Assembly: GCA_035626815.1 (NCBI GenBank) | Contig: DASPMY010000002.1 | Location: 1-64,000 of the forward strand | Direction: 5' to 3' | DNA: 64,000 nucleotides | Source of the DNA: Croceibacterium_A sp035626815 | GTDB taxonomy: Bacteria > Pseudomonadota > Alphaproteobacteria > Sphingomonadales > Sphingomonadaceae | Shown: piece after piece, positions 53,746-62,275 of the stretch | Numbering within the stretch: position 1 is the first letter of the stretch | Layout of the letters: each line of letters starts with the position of its first letter | Notes under the pieces: model-generated | What the model was told of the DNA's origin: nothing | What the model saw: the letters and a program-made list of their open reading frames with translations, nothing else | Database searches by the model: none | Made by a program: the position numbers and the translations under genes

Positions 53746-54061
53746 CACTTAGGTGCCCCGCCCGCCGATTTCAAACAAGCGCGGCTTTCAGGCGGCCAAA
53801 TCGGCGCTCGCCTCGACGGGCGAAAAAAGAGGCGGCCCCGCGCACGGAGCCGCCCTGTATAGTCGAGAACCCGCCGCATCGCGCGCCGGGCCCTTCGGGT
53901 CGCAACGGCTCGCTAGCCGGTTTCGCCGCGCCACACTTGTATGAATGCGACACTGCCCGGCGAAAAGCGTTGCAAAACAGCCACGCATCGCGGGATTCGT
54001 GGCGGGATCGAAGTCCGGCGGCGCCGTCGACAGCCCCGGGCCTCGCTGTCATAGGCGCGCG
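53746..54061. other. Intergenic region between Rrf2 and pyrD
   Basis: 316 bases with no protein gene I can support. It holds a minus-strand terminator (53823-53854) that does not belong to any visible minus-strand gene, preceded on that strand by about 200 bases with no clear ORF. A small RNA is possible. Confidence 0.5.
53823..53854 (-). terminator. Orphan Rho-independent terminator
   Basis: Stem GGCGGC/GCCGCC (53831-53836 and 53849-53854), extended by a CCG/CGG pair beyond one mismatch, with loop CGCA. On the minus strand it is followed by TCTTTTTT. The nearest upstream genes on that strand are beyond 58 kb, so it should end a short local transcript. Confidence 0.75.
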
Positions 54062-55087
54062 ATGCTCTACCGCCTCGCCCGGCCCGGCCTGTTCGCGCTC
54101 GACGCGGAGCGCGCGCATCGCGTGGCGGTCGCCGCCTTGCGCGCGCTGCCGGGCCGGCCGGTCGCCCCCGGCGGGCCGCTGGCGATCCGCGTAGCCGGCA
54201 TCGACTTTCCCAATCCGCTCGGCATGGCCCCGGGCTTCGACAAGGACGCCCAACTGCCCGACGCCCTGCTCGGGCTCGGCTTCGGCTTCGTCGAGGTCGG
54301 TTCGATCACCCCGCGACCGCAGGCCGGCAACCCGAAGCCGCGGCTGTTCCGCCTCGCCGAGGACCGGGCGGTGATCAACCGGATGGGCTTCAACAACGGC
54401 GGCGCGCCGGCCGCGGCGGCGCGGCTGGCGGCGCGGGAGCAGCGCGGCATCGTCGGCATCAACGTCGGCGCCAACAAGGACTCGGCCGACCGCATCGCCG
54501 ATTATGTCCAAATGACGCAGGTCATGGCGCCGCTCGCCTCGTACCTCGCGATCAACATCTCCAGCCCGAACACGCCCGGCCTGCGCGCGCTCCAGGACGA
54601 AGGCGCGCTTGCCGCCTTGCTCGATGCCGTGCTGGCGGCGCGCGGCGAGGCGGCACCGCCGGTGTTCCTGAAAGTCGCGCCGGACCTCGAGCCCGCCGAC
54701 ATCGACGCCATCGCCCGGATCGCGCTCGACAAGCGGCTCGATGCGCTGATCGTGGCCAACACCACCGTGTCGCGCCCACCGCTGCGCTCGCGCCACGCGG
54801 GCGAGGCGGGCGGCCTGTCGGGCGCGCCGCTCAAGCCGCTGGCGCTGGAACGGCTGCGCGACTTCCGCCGCGCGACCGGCGGCGCGTTGCCGCTGGTCGG
54901 GGTCGGCGGGATCTTCACCGCCGAGGACGCCTGGCAGCGCATCCGTGCCGGGGCGAGCCTGGTCCAGCTGTACAGCGCGATGGTATTCGAAGGGCCCGGC
55001 ATCGCGCGGCGGATCGTGCACGGCCTCGAGGCGCTGATGCGGCGCGACGGGTTCGCCTCGGTTGCCGAGGCGGTGGGAAGCGAATAG
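54062..55087 (+). CDS. pyrD: Dihydroorotate dehydrogenase (quinone), class 2
   Basis: 341-residue membrane-associated flavoenzyme of pyrimidine synthesis. N-terminal helix MLYRLARPGLFALDAERAH, then MAPGFDKDAQLPDALLGLGFGFVEVGSITPRPQ, RMGFNNGG, INISSPNTPGLRALQ and GVGGIFTAEDAW. The ATG at 54062 gives the family start. Confidence 0.96.
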   Translation: MLYRLARPGLFALDAERAHRVAVAALRALPGRPVAPGGPLAIRVAGIDFPNPLGMAPGFDKDAQLPDALLGLGFGFVEVGSITPRPQAGNPKPRLFRLAEDRAVINRMGFNNGGAPAAAARLAAREQRGIVGINVGANKDSADRIADYVQMTQVMAPLASYLAINISSPNTPGLRALQDEGALAALLDAVLAARGEAAPPVFLKVAPDLEPADIDAIARIALDKRLDALIVANTTVSRPPLRSRHAGEAGGLSGAPLKPLALERLRDFRRATGGALPLVGVGGIFTAEDAWQRIRAGASLVQLYSAMVFEGPGIARRIVHGLEALMRRDGFASVAEAVGSE

Positions 55088-55098
55088 CAGGCCCACCG

Positions 55099-56871
55099 AT
55101 GCCTCGCCATTTCCTGGTCCTCCTCGCTCCGCTTGCGCTGGGCGCTTGCGCCACCGTTCCCGCTCCCGCCGAAGCGCCGCTGGTCGCCGGGGCGCCGGAC
55201 CCCTTCGCCCGCGGAGCCGCCGCCGCCAACGACCCGCGCGCCGGAGCGATCGGTGAGGAGATTCTGCGGCGCGGCGGCAGCGCGACAGATGCCGCCATCG
55301 CGATGCTCATGGTTCTCGCGGTGATCGAGCCGCAGAGCACCGGGCTCGGCGGCGGCGGGCTGTGGGTACGCGGTGCGCCCGACGGCACGGTCGAGACCCT
55401 CGATGGGCGTGAGGCGGCGCCGGCGGCGGCTACCGCCGAGTGGTTCCTCGGCGAAGACGGCCGCCCGCTCAACCGCACCGCAGCGACGCTGAGCGGGCTG
55501 AGCGTCGGGGTGCCCGGAAACGTCGCGCTCGCCGCCGAGGCGCATCGGCGCCATGGGCGGCTGCCATGGGCCGAGCTGCTGGCCCCGGCGATCGCGATGG
55601 CGCGCGATGGCTTCGCCGTCACTCCGCGCCTGAGCGGCTCACTGGCAGCCTTTCCCCAGCGCGCCGGACGCGACCAGGACGGCCGCGCCATGTTCTATCC
55701 CGGCGGCCGCGCTCCGGGCGCGGGCACCGTGGTCCGCCTTCCCGAGCTTGCCCAGACCTTGCAGCGGATTGCCGATGCGGGGCCCCAGGCGTTCTACTCG
55801 GGCGCCTTCGCGCAAGACCTTGCCGCCGAGATCGCCGCCGACACGCCGCGTCCGGCCGGGATGACCCCCGCCGACATCGCGGGCTACCGGGTCGAGCTAC
55901 GCGCGCCGGCGTGCACCGATTACCGCCGCCACAAGGTCTGCACGATGGGCCCGCCATCGTCGGGCGGCTACGCGCTGCTGGCGATTCTCGAGCAACTCGA
56001 GCGCTTTGACCTTGTCGCGCTCGGGGTCCGCAGTCCGGTTACTTGGCACCTCTTCCTCGAAGCACAGCGGCTCGCCTATGCCGACCGCGAGTTCTACGTC
56101 GCGGACCCGAAGTTCGTGGACGTGCCCCTCGCCGGGCTGCTCGACGCGGACTACCTCGCCGCTCGCTCGGCGTTGATCGATCCGGCGACGACGATCGCCG
56201 CCGCCGCGCCCGGGCAGCCGCCGGGCGCGGTCCCGCCGCTGGCGCGCGGCGAGGGCTGGCCCGAGCAGGGCACCACTCATGTGGTCGCGGTCGACGCCGC
56301 CGGCGACATGGTCAGCGTGGGCTCCACGGTCGAGGGTGCGTTTGGCTCGGGGCTCGCCTACGGCGGCTTCTATCTCAATAATGAATTGACCGATTTCTCG
56401 TTCGTGCCCCAGCGCAATGGGGCGCCGGTTGCCAACCGGGTCGAGGGTGGCAAACGCCCGGCAAGCTCGATGACGCCGACCGTTGTCTATGGCCCCGACG
56501 GCGCGCCATTGTTCGCGATCGGCGCGGCGGGCGGCGCGCTGATCCCGGTGCAGACCGCGCGCGCCATCGTGGCCGTGATCGACTTCGGCCTGCCACTCGA
56601 GGACGCGCTTGGCCTGCCGTTCGTGATGGCAAGCAGCGACGGCGGGGTACTGGCCGAGAAAGGCACTTGGATGGAGGCGCTCGCGCCAGAGTTCCTGCGC
56701 CTCGGCCATCCGCGGGTGACGCCGTTCGATCAATTGCTGCGCACCACCGGCGCGTTGCGCACCGCCGAGGGCTGGCGCGCGGCGCACGATCCGCGCCTGA
56801 CCCCTTTGGTGACGATCCCCGCCGTGCCCGAAGAGTCCCCCGCGATGGAGGCAGGGTTCAGCGAGGGCTGA
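55099..56871 (+). CDS. ggt: Gamma-glutamyltransferase, exported
   Basis: 590 residues with a lipoprotein-like signal (LAPLALGAC). Periplasmic/outer-membrane enzyme that hydrolyses or transfers the gamma-glutamyl group of glutathione and related peptides. The proenzyme cleaves itself before the nucleophile Thr392 (GTTHVVAVD). GPPSSGGYALLAILE and SSMTPTVVYGPDGAP follow the family pattern. Confidence 0.93.
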   Translation: MPRHFLVLLAPLALGACATVPAPAEAPLVAGAPDPFARGAAAANDPRAGAIGEEILRRGGSATDAAIAMLMVLAVIEPQSTGLGGGGLWVRGAPDGTVETLDGREAAPAAATAEWFLGEDGRPLNRTAATLSGLSVGVPGNVALAAEAHRRHGRLPWAELLAPAIAMARDGFAVTPRLSGSLAAFPQRAGRDQDGRAMFYPGGRAPGAGTVVRLPELAQTLQRIADAGPQAFYSGAFAQDLAAEIAADTPRPAGMTPADIAGYRVELRAPACTDYRRHKVCTMGPPSSGGYALLAILEQLERFDLVALGVRSPVTWHLFLEAQRLAYADREFYVADPKFVDVPLAGLLDADYLAARSALIDPATTIAAAAPGQPPGAVPPLARGEGWPEQGTTHVVAVDAAGDMVSVGSTVEGAFGSGLAYGGFYLNNELTDFSFVPQRNGAPVANRVEGGKRPASSMTPTVVYGPDGAPLFAIGAAGGALIPVQTARAIVAVIDFGLPLEDALGLPFVMASSDGGVLAEKGTWMEALAPEFLRLGHPRVTPFDQLLRTTGALRTAEGWRAAHDPRLTPLVTIPAVPEESPAMEAGFSEG

Positions 56872-56938
56872 GCGCTTGCCGGAGCCGACACGGCCCCCTA
56901 ACCATTGGCCATAACAAGCCGGCCCACCGGCACCTGGG

Positions 56939-58756
56939 ATGGAGACGCTGCCCGTGCAGCTGACGGATTTCGAGGCCGCCAACAACCTGGTCGAGCTGTT
57001 CCTGCGCCGCGCCGACGAGCGGGGCGAACGGCCGTTCCTGACGGCAAAGCAGGACGGCGAATGGCGCTCGCAGAGCTGGCGCGAGGCGGCCGCGGAAGTG
57101 TGCCTGCTTGCCGAGTCATTGCGCAAGCTAGGCCTGAACGACGGCGACCGCGTCGTCATCGTGTCGGAGAACCGGCCCAAGTGGGCGCTCGCCGACCTCG
57201 CGATCATGGCCGCGGGCGGCATCACCACGCCCGCCTACACCACCAACACCGAGCGCGATCACCTGCATATCCTGCAGGATTCGGGCGCGCGCATGGTGAT
57301 CGTCTCGACCCAGAAGCTCGCCGACGTGCTGCTCCCGGCGATGGTCCGGTCCGGCGCGGCCGAGCACCTGATCGGGATCGATCCGATACGCGCCGGGCAA
57401 AGCGGCAGCTTCGCGTGCCACGCCTGGAGCAACCTCGTCACGGGCGATGCCGCCGCCGCGCGCCAGGCGGTCGAGGCGCGGATCGCCGGGATCGGGCGGA
57501 GCGATCCGGCCTGCATCATCTACACCAGCGGCACCAGCGGGAGCCCCCGCGGCGTGCTGCTTTCCCACGGCGCGATCCTGCGCAATGTCGACGGCGCCGC
57601 CGAAGTGCTGATGGGGGATTTCGGGTGGGGCGAGGAGCGCTTCCTGTCGTTCCTGCCATTGAGCCACGCGCTCGAACACACCGCCGGACTGTACCTGCCG
57701 ATCGCGCTCGGGGCCGACGTCTGGTTCGCCGAGGGGCTCGACAAGCTCGGCAGCAACATCGAGGAGGCCAGGCCGACTTTCATGATCGTGGTGCCGCGGC
57801 TGTTCGAGGTGCTGCGCGACCGAATCATCCGCCAGGTCGAGAAGCAGGGGAAGTTTGCCAACTTCCTGCTCGACCAGGCGCTCGCGTTGGCCGAGCGGCG
57901 CGCGGCGAACCAGCGCCGCCTGACCGACTGGCCGATCGAACGGCTGCTCGACCTGACCTTGCGTCCCAAGATCCGGGCGCGCTTCGGCGGGCGGATCAAG
58001 GCGCTGGTCTCGGGCGGCGCGCCGCTCAATCCCGAAGTCGGCGCCTTCTTCGAATCGATGGGCTTGATCATGCTGCAAGGCTACGGCCAGACCGAAACCG
58101 CGCCGGTGGTGAGCTGCAACTACCCCTCGGCCGGGATCAAGCTCGACACCGTCGGCCCGCCGCTGCGCGGCGTCGAGGTCAGGATCGCCGACGACGGCGA
58201 GATCCTCGTGCGCGGCGAGCTGGTCATGCTCGGCTACTGGAACAACGAGGCCGAGACCGCCAAGGCGATCGTCGACGGCTGGTTGCACACCGGCGACATC
58301 GGCCATCTCGACGATCGCGGCCGGATCATGATCACCGACCGCAAGAGGGATATCATCGTCAACGACAAGGGCGACAACATCGCCCCGCAGAAGCTCGAAG
58401 GCATGCTGACGCTGCAGCGCGAGATCGTCCAGGCGATGGTCAGCGGCGACAAGCGGCCGAACGTGGTCGGCCTGGTCGTGCCCGACACCCAGTGGGCGTT
58501 CGACTGGGCCCAGGCCAACGGCGAGCCGTGCGACCTGACCGAGCTGCAGAAGCTCCCCGCGTTCCGCAGCGCGGTGCGCGCGGCGATCGACCGGGTCAAC
58601 GCCGAGTTGTCGGTGGTCGAAAAGGTCCGCCAGTTTGCTTTCGCCGACGAGCCGTTCACGATCGACAACGGCGAGATGACCCCGACGCTCAAGATCCGCC
58701 GTCACGCCATCCGCCAGCGTTACGCGGAGCGGATCGACGCGCTGTACAAAGGTTGA
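56939..58756 (+). CDS. AMP-dependent acyl-CoA synthetase (long-chain type)
   Basis: 605 residues. The ATP/AMP motif is IYTSGTSGSPRGVLLSHG (from about residue 195). LQGYGQTETAPVVSCN and HTGDIGHLDDRGRIMITDRKRDIIV follow. It activates a carboxylic acid, most likely a fatty acid, to its CoA thioester. Family members are peripheral membrane proteins. No other beta-oxidation gene is adjacent. Confidence 0.92.
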   Translation: METLPVQLTDFEAANNLVELFLRRADERGERPFLTAKQDGEWRSQSWREAAAEVCLLAESLRKLGLNDGDRVVIVSENRPKWALADLAIMAAGGITTPAYTTNTERDHLHILQDSGARMVIVSTQKLADVLLPAMVRSGAAEHLIGIDPIRAGQSGSFACHAWSNLVTGDAAAARQAVEARIAGIGRSDPACIIYTSGTSGSPRGVLLSHGAILRNVDGAAEVLMGDFGWGEERFLSFLPLSHALEHTAGLYLPIALGADVWFAEGLDKLGSNIEEARPTFMIVVPRLFEVLRDRIIRQVEKQGKFANFLLDQALALAERRAANQRRLTDWPIERLLDLTLRPKIRARFGGRIKALVSGGAPLNPEVGAFFESMGLIMLQGYGQTETAPVVSCNYPSAGIKLDTVGPPLRGVEVRIADDGEILVRGELVMLGYWNNEAETAKAIVDGWLHTGDIGHLDDRGRIMITDRKRDIIVNDKGDNIAPQKLEGMLTLQREIVQAMVSGDKRPNVVGLVVPDTQWAFDWAQANGEPCDLTELQKLPAFRSAVRAAIDRVNAELSVVEKVRQFAFADEPFTIDNGEMTPTLKIRRHAIRQRYAERIDALYKG

Positions 58757-58760
58757 GCGG

Positions 58761-59288
58761 TCAGGCCGCCTCGGCTTCGACCTTCTCGGGATAGAAGCAC
58801 GGCTCGCGCTCGGACCAGCCGGGCGCGGTGGCGGCGGCCTCGCTGAGCGACTGGAGCAGCATCTTGCGGCGCCCGGGGCGGATTTGCGGCAGCGCGGCGG
58901 CGCCGCAGAACGCCGCCGGCAGCCACGGCCGCGCGCGCGCGCCGAGCAGGCGCTCGTAAAGGAAGCGGTAGGCCGAGAAGCTCGACAGTTGCTCCTGCGC
59001 CAGATCCTGCGCGGTGATCCTCAGCAACGCGCCGATGAAGTCCTGCACGCCATCGAACGCGGTTTCGCCGGGGATCGCCTCGCGCAACGTCTTCAGCTCG
59101 CGGTAGGCGAGGTACTGCGCGCGGATCGCCGCCTTGTCGCCGGCGCGGCGCGACCACAACTTGAACGCGTCGCCACGGCCAAGCCCGATATCGAGCCCGC
59201 GCTCGATGAACAGCTGCTCGTCCTCGGTGAAGCTGGCGAACTCGCGCAGCTCGGCAATCGTCAGTGATGCAGTCCCCGGCTTGGCCAT
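58761..59288 (-). CDS. Hypothetical protein, 175 residues
   Basis: Helical cytoplasmic protein starting MAKPGTASLTIAELREFASF, with FIERGLDIGLGRGDAFKLWSRR and FSAYRFLYERLLGARARPWLP. No known domain recognised. It is tail-to-tail with the acyl-CoA ligase and well isolated; length and codon use support a real gene. Confidence 0.65.
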   Translation of the reverse strand: MAKPGTASLTIAELREFASFTEDEQLFIERGLDIGLGRGDAFKLWSRRAGDKAAIRAQYLAYRELKTLREAIPGETAFDGVQDFIGALLRITAQDLAQEQLSSFSAYRFLYERLLGARARPWLPAAFCGAAALPQIRPGRRKMLLQSLSEAAATAPGWSEREPCFYPEKVEAEAA

Positions 59289-59384
59289 GACAGCCCCCCT
59301 TTGCGTCGGGGGCGAGTGTCACCGAGTTTGGTTAGCGTCGGGTAAACGCCGGCGATGAAATTCGCCGCCGGGGGCTGGCCAGGA

Positions 59385-60380
59385 TCAGATCAGGCCGGCG
59401 AGCGGGCTCGAGGGGTCGGCGTACTTGCGCGTCGCCATGCGTCCGGCGAGGTATGCGGCCCGGCCGGCTTCGACGGCGAGCTTCATCGCGCGGGCCATGC
59501 GCACCGGTTCCTTCGCCTCGGCGATCGCGGTGTTCATCAGCACACCGTCGCAGCCGAGCTCCATCGCCACCGCAGCGTCGCTGGCGGTGCCGACGCCGGC
59601 GTCGACCAGGACCGGCACATTGGCGCCCTCGACGATCAGCCGGATCGTGACCCGGTTCTGGATCCCGAGTCCCGAGCCGATCGGCGCGCCGAGCGGCATG
59701 ACCGCGACCGCGCCCGCTTCCTCGAGCTGCCTGGCCGCGATCGGGTCGTCCACGCAGTAAACCATCGGCTTGAAGCCTTCGGCGACCAGCACCTCGGTCG
59801 CCTTGAGCGTTTCGCGCATGTCGGGGTAGAGCGTGCGCGCCTCGCCGAGCACCTCGAGCTTGACCAAGTCCCAGCCGCCCGCCTCGCGCGCCAGCCGCAA
59901 GGTGCGGATCGCCTCCTCGGCGGTGAAGCATCCGGCGGTGTTGGGAAGATAGGTCACCTTCTGCGGATCGATGAAGTCGGTCAGCATCGGCGCGCTCGGG
60001 TCGGAGACGTTGACCCGCCGCACCGCGACGGTGACGATCTCCGCCCCGCTTGCCTCGAGCGCGGCGGCGTTCTGCGCGAAGTCCTTGTACTTGCCGGTGC
60101 CGACGATCAGCCGCGACCGGAACGTGCGGCCGGCGACGCTCCAGCTGTCGTCCCCAAGGCCGACCGGGTCGCTCCCGCCACCGACGAAATGGACGATCTC
60201 GAGCACGTCGCCCTCGGCCAGCGCGGCCTCGGCAAGCGTCGAGCGCGGCACGATCGTGCCGTTGCGCTCGACCGCGACCTTTTCCGGCTTGAGGCCGAGC
60301 TCGGCGACGAGCGCGGCGATGGTCGCGGCATCGGAGCGCCGGGATTCGCCGTTGACGGTGAGATTGAGCGGCGCGGACAT
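59385..60380 (-). CDS. Fused ThiS-ThiG: sulfur carrier and thiazole synthase
   Basis: 331 residues. Residues 1-68 are the ThiS ubiquitin-like carrier ending in GGG (67-69), residues 75-331 are ThiG with the imine-forming Lys174 (DLVKLEVLGEART), VMPLGAPIGSGLGIQN and LVDAGVGTASDAAVAMELGCDGVLMNTA. Together they make the thiazole phosphate moiety of thiamin. In separate ThiS the C-terminal Gly must be free to carry the thiocarboxylate; here it is internal. Fusions of this kind are known (annotated bifunctional), so it is not a sequencing error. Confidence 0.95.
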   Translation of the reverse strand: MSAPLNLTVNGESRRSDAATIAALVAELGLKPEKVAVERNGTIVPRSTLAEAALAEGDVLEIVHFVGGGSDPVGLGDDSWSVAGRTFRSRLIVGTGKYKDFAQNAAALEASGAEIVTVAVRRVNVSDPSAPMLTDFIDPQKVTYLPNTAGCFTAEEAIRTLRLAREAGGWDLVKLEVLGEARTLYPDMRETLKATEVLVAEGFKPMVYCVDDPIAARQLEEAGAVAVMPLGAPIGSGLGIQNRVTIRLIVEGANVPVLVDAGVGTASDAAVAMELGCDGVLMNTAIAEAKEPVRMARAMKLAVEAGRAAYLAGRMATRKYADPSSPLAGLI

Positions 60381-60401
60381 GCCCCGCGCAGATAGCGGTT
60401 G

Positions 60402-60770
60402 CTACGCCTTGCGCAAGTTGAGCACGTGGCCGGCGGCGACCAGCGTGACGCCGATGATCGTCAGCAGCGCCTCTTCCACGCCGTGCTCGACCGCCAGTCC
60501 GCCGCCCATGAAGGTGAGGCCCATCATCGCCACCACGAACGGGGCTGCCCGGCGGTGCTGGATGGCGCCGATTCCGATCGCGACGCCGGCGATCAGCGTC
60601 GCCACAAGCAGCCCGATCCGGTGTATCGCCGGATCGAGCAGCAGCCCGCCGCCGAGCCCGAGGCCGGCGACGATGACGATTCCGAGCACGCAGTGCACCG
60701 CGCACAGGCTCGAGAGCACCATGCCGGCACGGTCCAGCCGGCCGCGAATCTGCGGGAAGATCTGACCCAT
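60402..60770 (-). CDS. MerC-like membrane protein
   Basis: 122 residues with four hydrophobic helices (VLSSLCAVHCVLGIVIVAGLG, LLVATLIAGVAIGIGA, PFVVAMMGLTFMGGG, LLTIIGVTLVAAG). The CAVHC pair (Cys23, Cys27) in the first helix is the MerC metal-binding motif. It may transport or bind a thiophilic or divalent metal. A zinc-type regulator is suggested by the site at 60786-60798. Confidence 0.82.
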   Translation of the reverse strand: MGQIFPQIRGRLDRAGMVLSSLCAVHCVLGIVIVAGLGLGGGLLLDPAIHRIGLLVATLIAGVAIGIGAIQHRRAAPFVVAMMGLTFMGGGLAVEHGVEEALLTIIGVTLVAAGHVLNLRKA

Positions 60771-60785
60771 TGCCGCTCCATCTAT

Positions 60786-60798
60786 GTAACCATATAAC
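60786..60798. promoter_or_regulatory. Candidate metalloregulator box upstream of the MerC-like gene
   Basis: An AT-rich, near-palindromic 13-mer reading GTTATATGGTTAC on the minus strand, 15 bases before the MerC-like ATG. It resembles the GTTATAnnATAAC form of alphaproteobacterial Zur boxes and stands out in GC-rich DNA. The Zur-like gene at 6334-6795 is a possible partner. Confidence 0.45.
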
Positions 60799-60875
60799 GT
60801 TGCGCAAGCCCCAAGCTGCGGCGGCTCGTCGCGTCGGGCTTGCGCTTCGCCGACGTCCGGCGCAGGAAAACCGCG

Positions 60876-61952
60876 ATGGTCGGGCAGGCGGGGAACATGG
60901 CGGGTGAGCTGCGCGCGCGCGTCACGCGGGCGCGCCCGCTGGCGCTGGCGCGCTGGCTGCTCGCGGTCGCCGCGCTGGTCGTGCTGATGGTCGCGGTCGG
61001 CGGCATCACCCGGCTCACCGAGAGCGGGCTGTCGATCACCGAGTGGAAGCCGGTCACCGGGGCGATCCCGCCGCTGAGCGAGGCGCAATGGCAGGCCGAG
61101 TTCGCCGCCTACCAGCGAATCGGCGAATACCGCCAGGTCAACGGCCCCGCGGGGATGACTCTGGGTGACTACAAGTTCATCTACTTCTGGGAATGGTCGC
61201 ATCGCCTGCTCGGACGGCTGATCGGGCTCGCCTTCGCGCTGCCGCTGGCGTGGTTCTGGGCGCGGCGGGCGATCCCCGCCGGATACACGCCGCGGCTGCT
61301 GGTGCTGCTCGCGCTGGGCGGCCTGCAGGGGGTGTTCGGCTGGTACATGGTCCGCTCGGGCCTGTCCGAGCAGGTCACCGACGTCAGCCACTTCTGGCTC
61401 TCGCTCCATCTGTTGACCGCGTTCCTCACCCTGGCGCTGCTGGTGTGGACCGCGCTCGACCTCGTCGTGCTGGCGCGCGAGCCGGCCGCCCGCCCGGCGC
61501 GGGTGACCGGCCTCGCGGCGCTCGTCGGCGCCGTGCTGTTCGTCCAGCTGCTGCTCGGGGCGTGGGTCGCGGGGCTCAACGCCGGCCTCGCCTCGGATAC
61601 CTGGCCGCTGATGCAGGGCCGGCTGGTGCCAGAAGTCGACTGGTCGAACGGCGTGCCGTGGGCCTTCGCCAACGATCCGTACCTGCTGCACTTCCTCCAT
61701 CGCTGGTGGGCGTGGATCGCGGTCGCCGAGCTGGTCGTGCTCGCGCGCAAGGCTCGCACCATGGGCGGGCGGCCGGCCTCGATCGCCATCCACTCCGCGT
61801 TCGGGACGCAAATCCTGCTCGGCATCGCCACGGTGCTGACCGGCGTCGCGCTGTGGCTGGCGGTGCTCCACCAGCTGGTTGGCGCGCTGCTCGTCGCCGC
61901 GACCGCATGGGGCGCGCACGTTATCGGACGGCGGCCGGAGGCGCGGCCATGA
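60876..61952 (+). CDS. ctaA: Heme A synthase (COX15/CtaA type 2)
   Basis: 358 residues with eight membrane helices. Oxidises heme O to heme A for cytochrome aa3 oxidase. Heme-ligand histidines lie in WEWSHRLLGRLIG, DVSHFWLSLH, FLHRWWAW and VLHQLVGALL; the family motif GGITRLTESGLSITEWKP is present. I start at 60876 (AGGA upstream); 60897 is also possible. The stop overlaps cutA (ATGA). Confidence 0.95.
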   Translation: MVGQAGNMAGELRARVTRARPLALARWLLAVAALVVLMVAVGGITRLTESGLSITEWKPVTGAIPPLSEAQWQAEFAAYQRIGEYRQVNGPAGMTLGDYKFIYFWEWSHRLLGRLIGLAFALPLAWFWARRAIPAGYTPRLLVLLALGGLQGVFGWYMVRSGLSEQVTDVSHFWLSLHLLTAFLTLALLVWTALDLVVLAREPAARPARVTGLAALVGAVLFVQLLLGAWVAGLNAGLASDTWPLMQGRLVPEVDWSNGVPWAFANDPYLLHFLHRWWAWIAVAELVVLARKARTMGGRPASIAIHSAFGTQILLGIATVLTGVALWLAVLHQLVGALLVAATAWGAHVIGRRPEARP

Positions 61953-62275
61953 GCGCGTTGATCTGGTGCCCGTTCGCCGACGAGGCCAGCGCCGCCGCGG
62001 CCGCCGGCCAGCTGCTCGACGAAGGCCTCGTCGCCTGCGCCAACATCCTCCCCCCGATGCGCTCGCTCTACCGGTGGCAGGGGGAGCGCGGAGAGGCGCG
62101 CGAGGTCGGCGTGCTGTTCAAGACCGACGCGGCGCTGCTCGACCGGGCGACCGGCCGGCTCGGCGAGATTCATCCTTACGAGGCGCCGGCGGTGCTCGGC
62201 TGGCGCGCCGACACCGCAACCGCCGCCACCGGCGACTGGTTGCGCGCGCTGGTCCAGGGCGAGGCGCCGCGGTGA
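61949..62275 (+). CDS. cutA: CutA-family protein
   Basis: 108 residues with the CutA1 trimer fold: GQLLDEGLVACANILPPMRSLYRWQGE, VGVLFKT and EIHPYEAPAVL. Family members bind divalent metals; the physiological role is unclear. ATGA overlap with ctaA and GTGA overlap with the next gene, so it is one transcript. Confidence 0.94.
   Translation: MSALIWCPFADEASAAAAAGQLLDEGLVACANILPPMRSLYRWQGERGEAREVGVLFKTDAALLDRATGRLGEIHPYEAPAVLGWRADTATAATGDWLRALVQGEAPR

Noticed and set aside
53753..53944. 63-codon plus-strand ORF in the Rrf2-pyrD gap
   Set aside because: Spans the orphan terminator, has no ribosome binding site and no hydrophobic or domain pattern.
57128..58705. 525-codon minus-strand frame opposite the acyl-CoA ligase
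   Set aside because: Antisense shadow; no recognisable domain.
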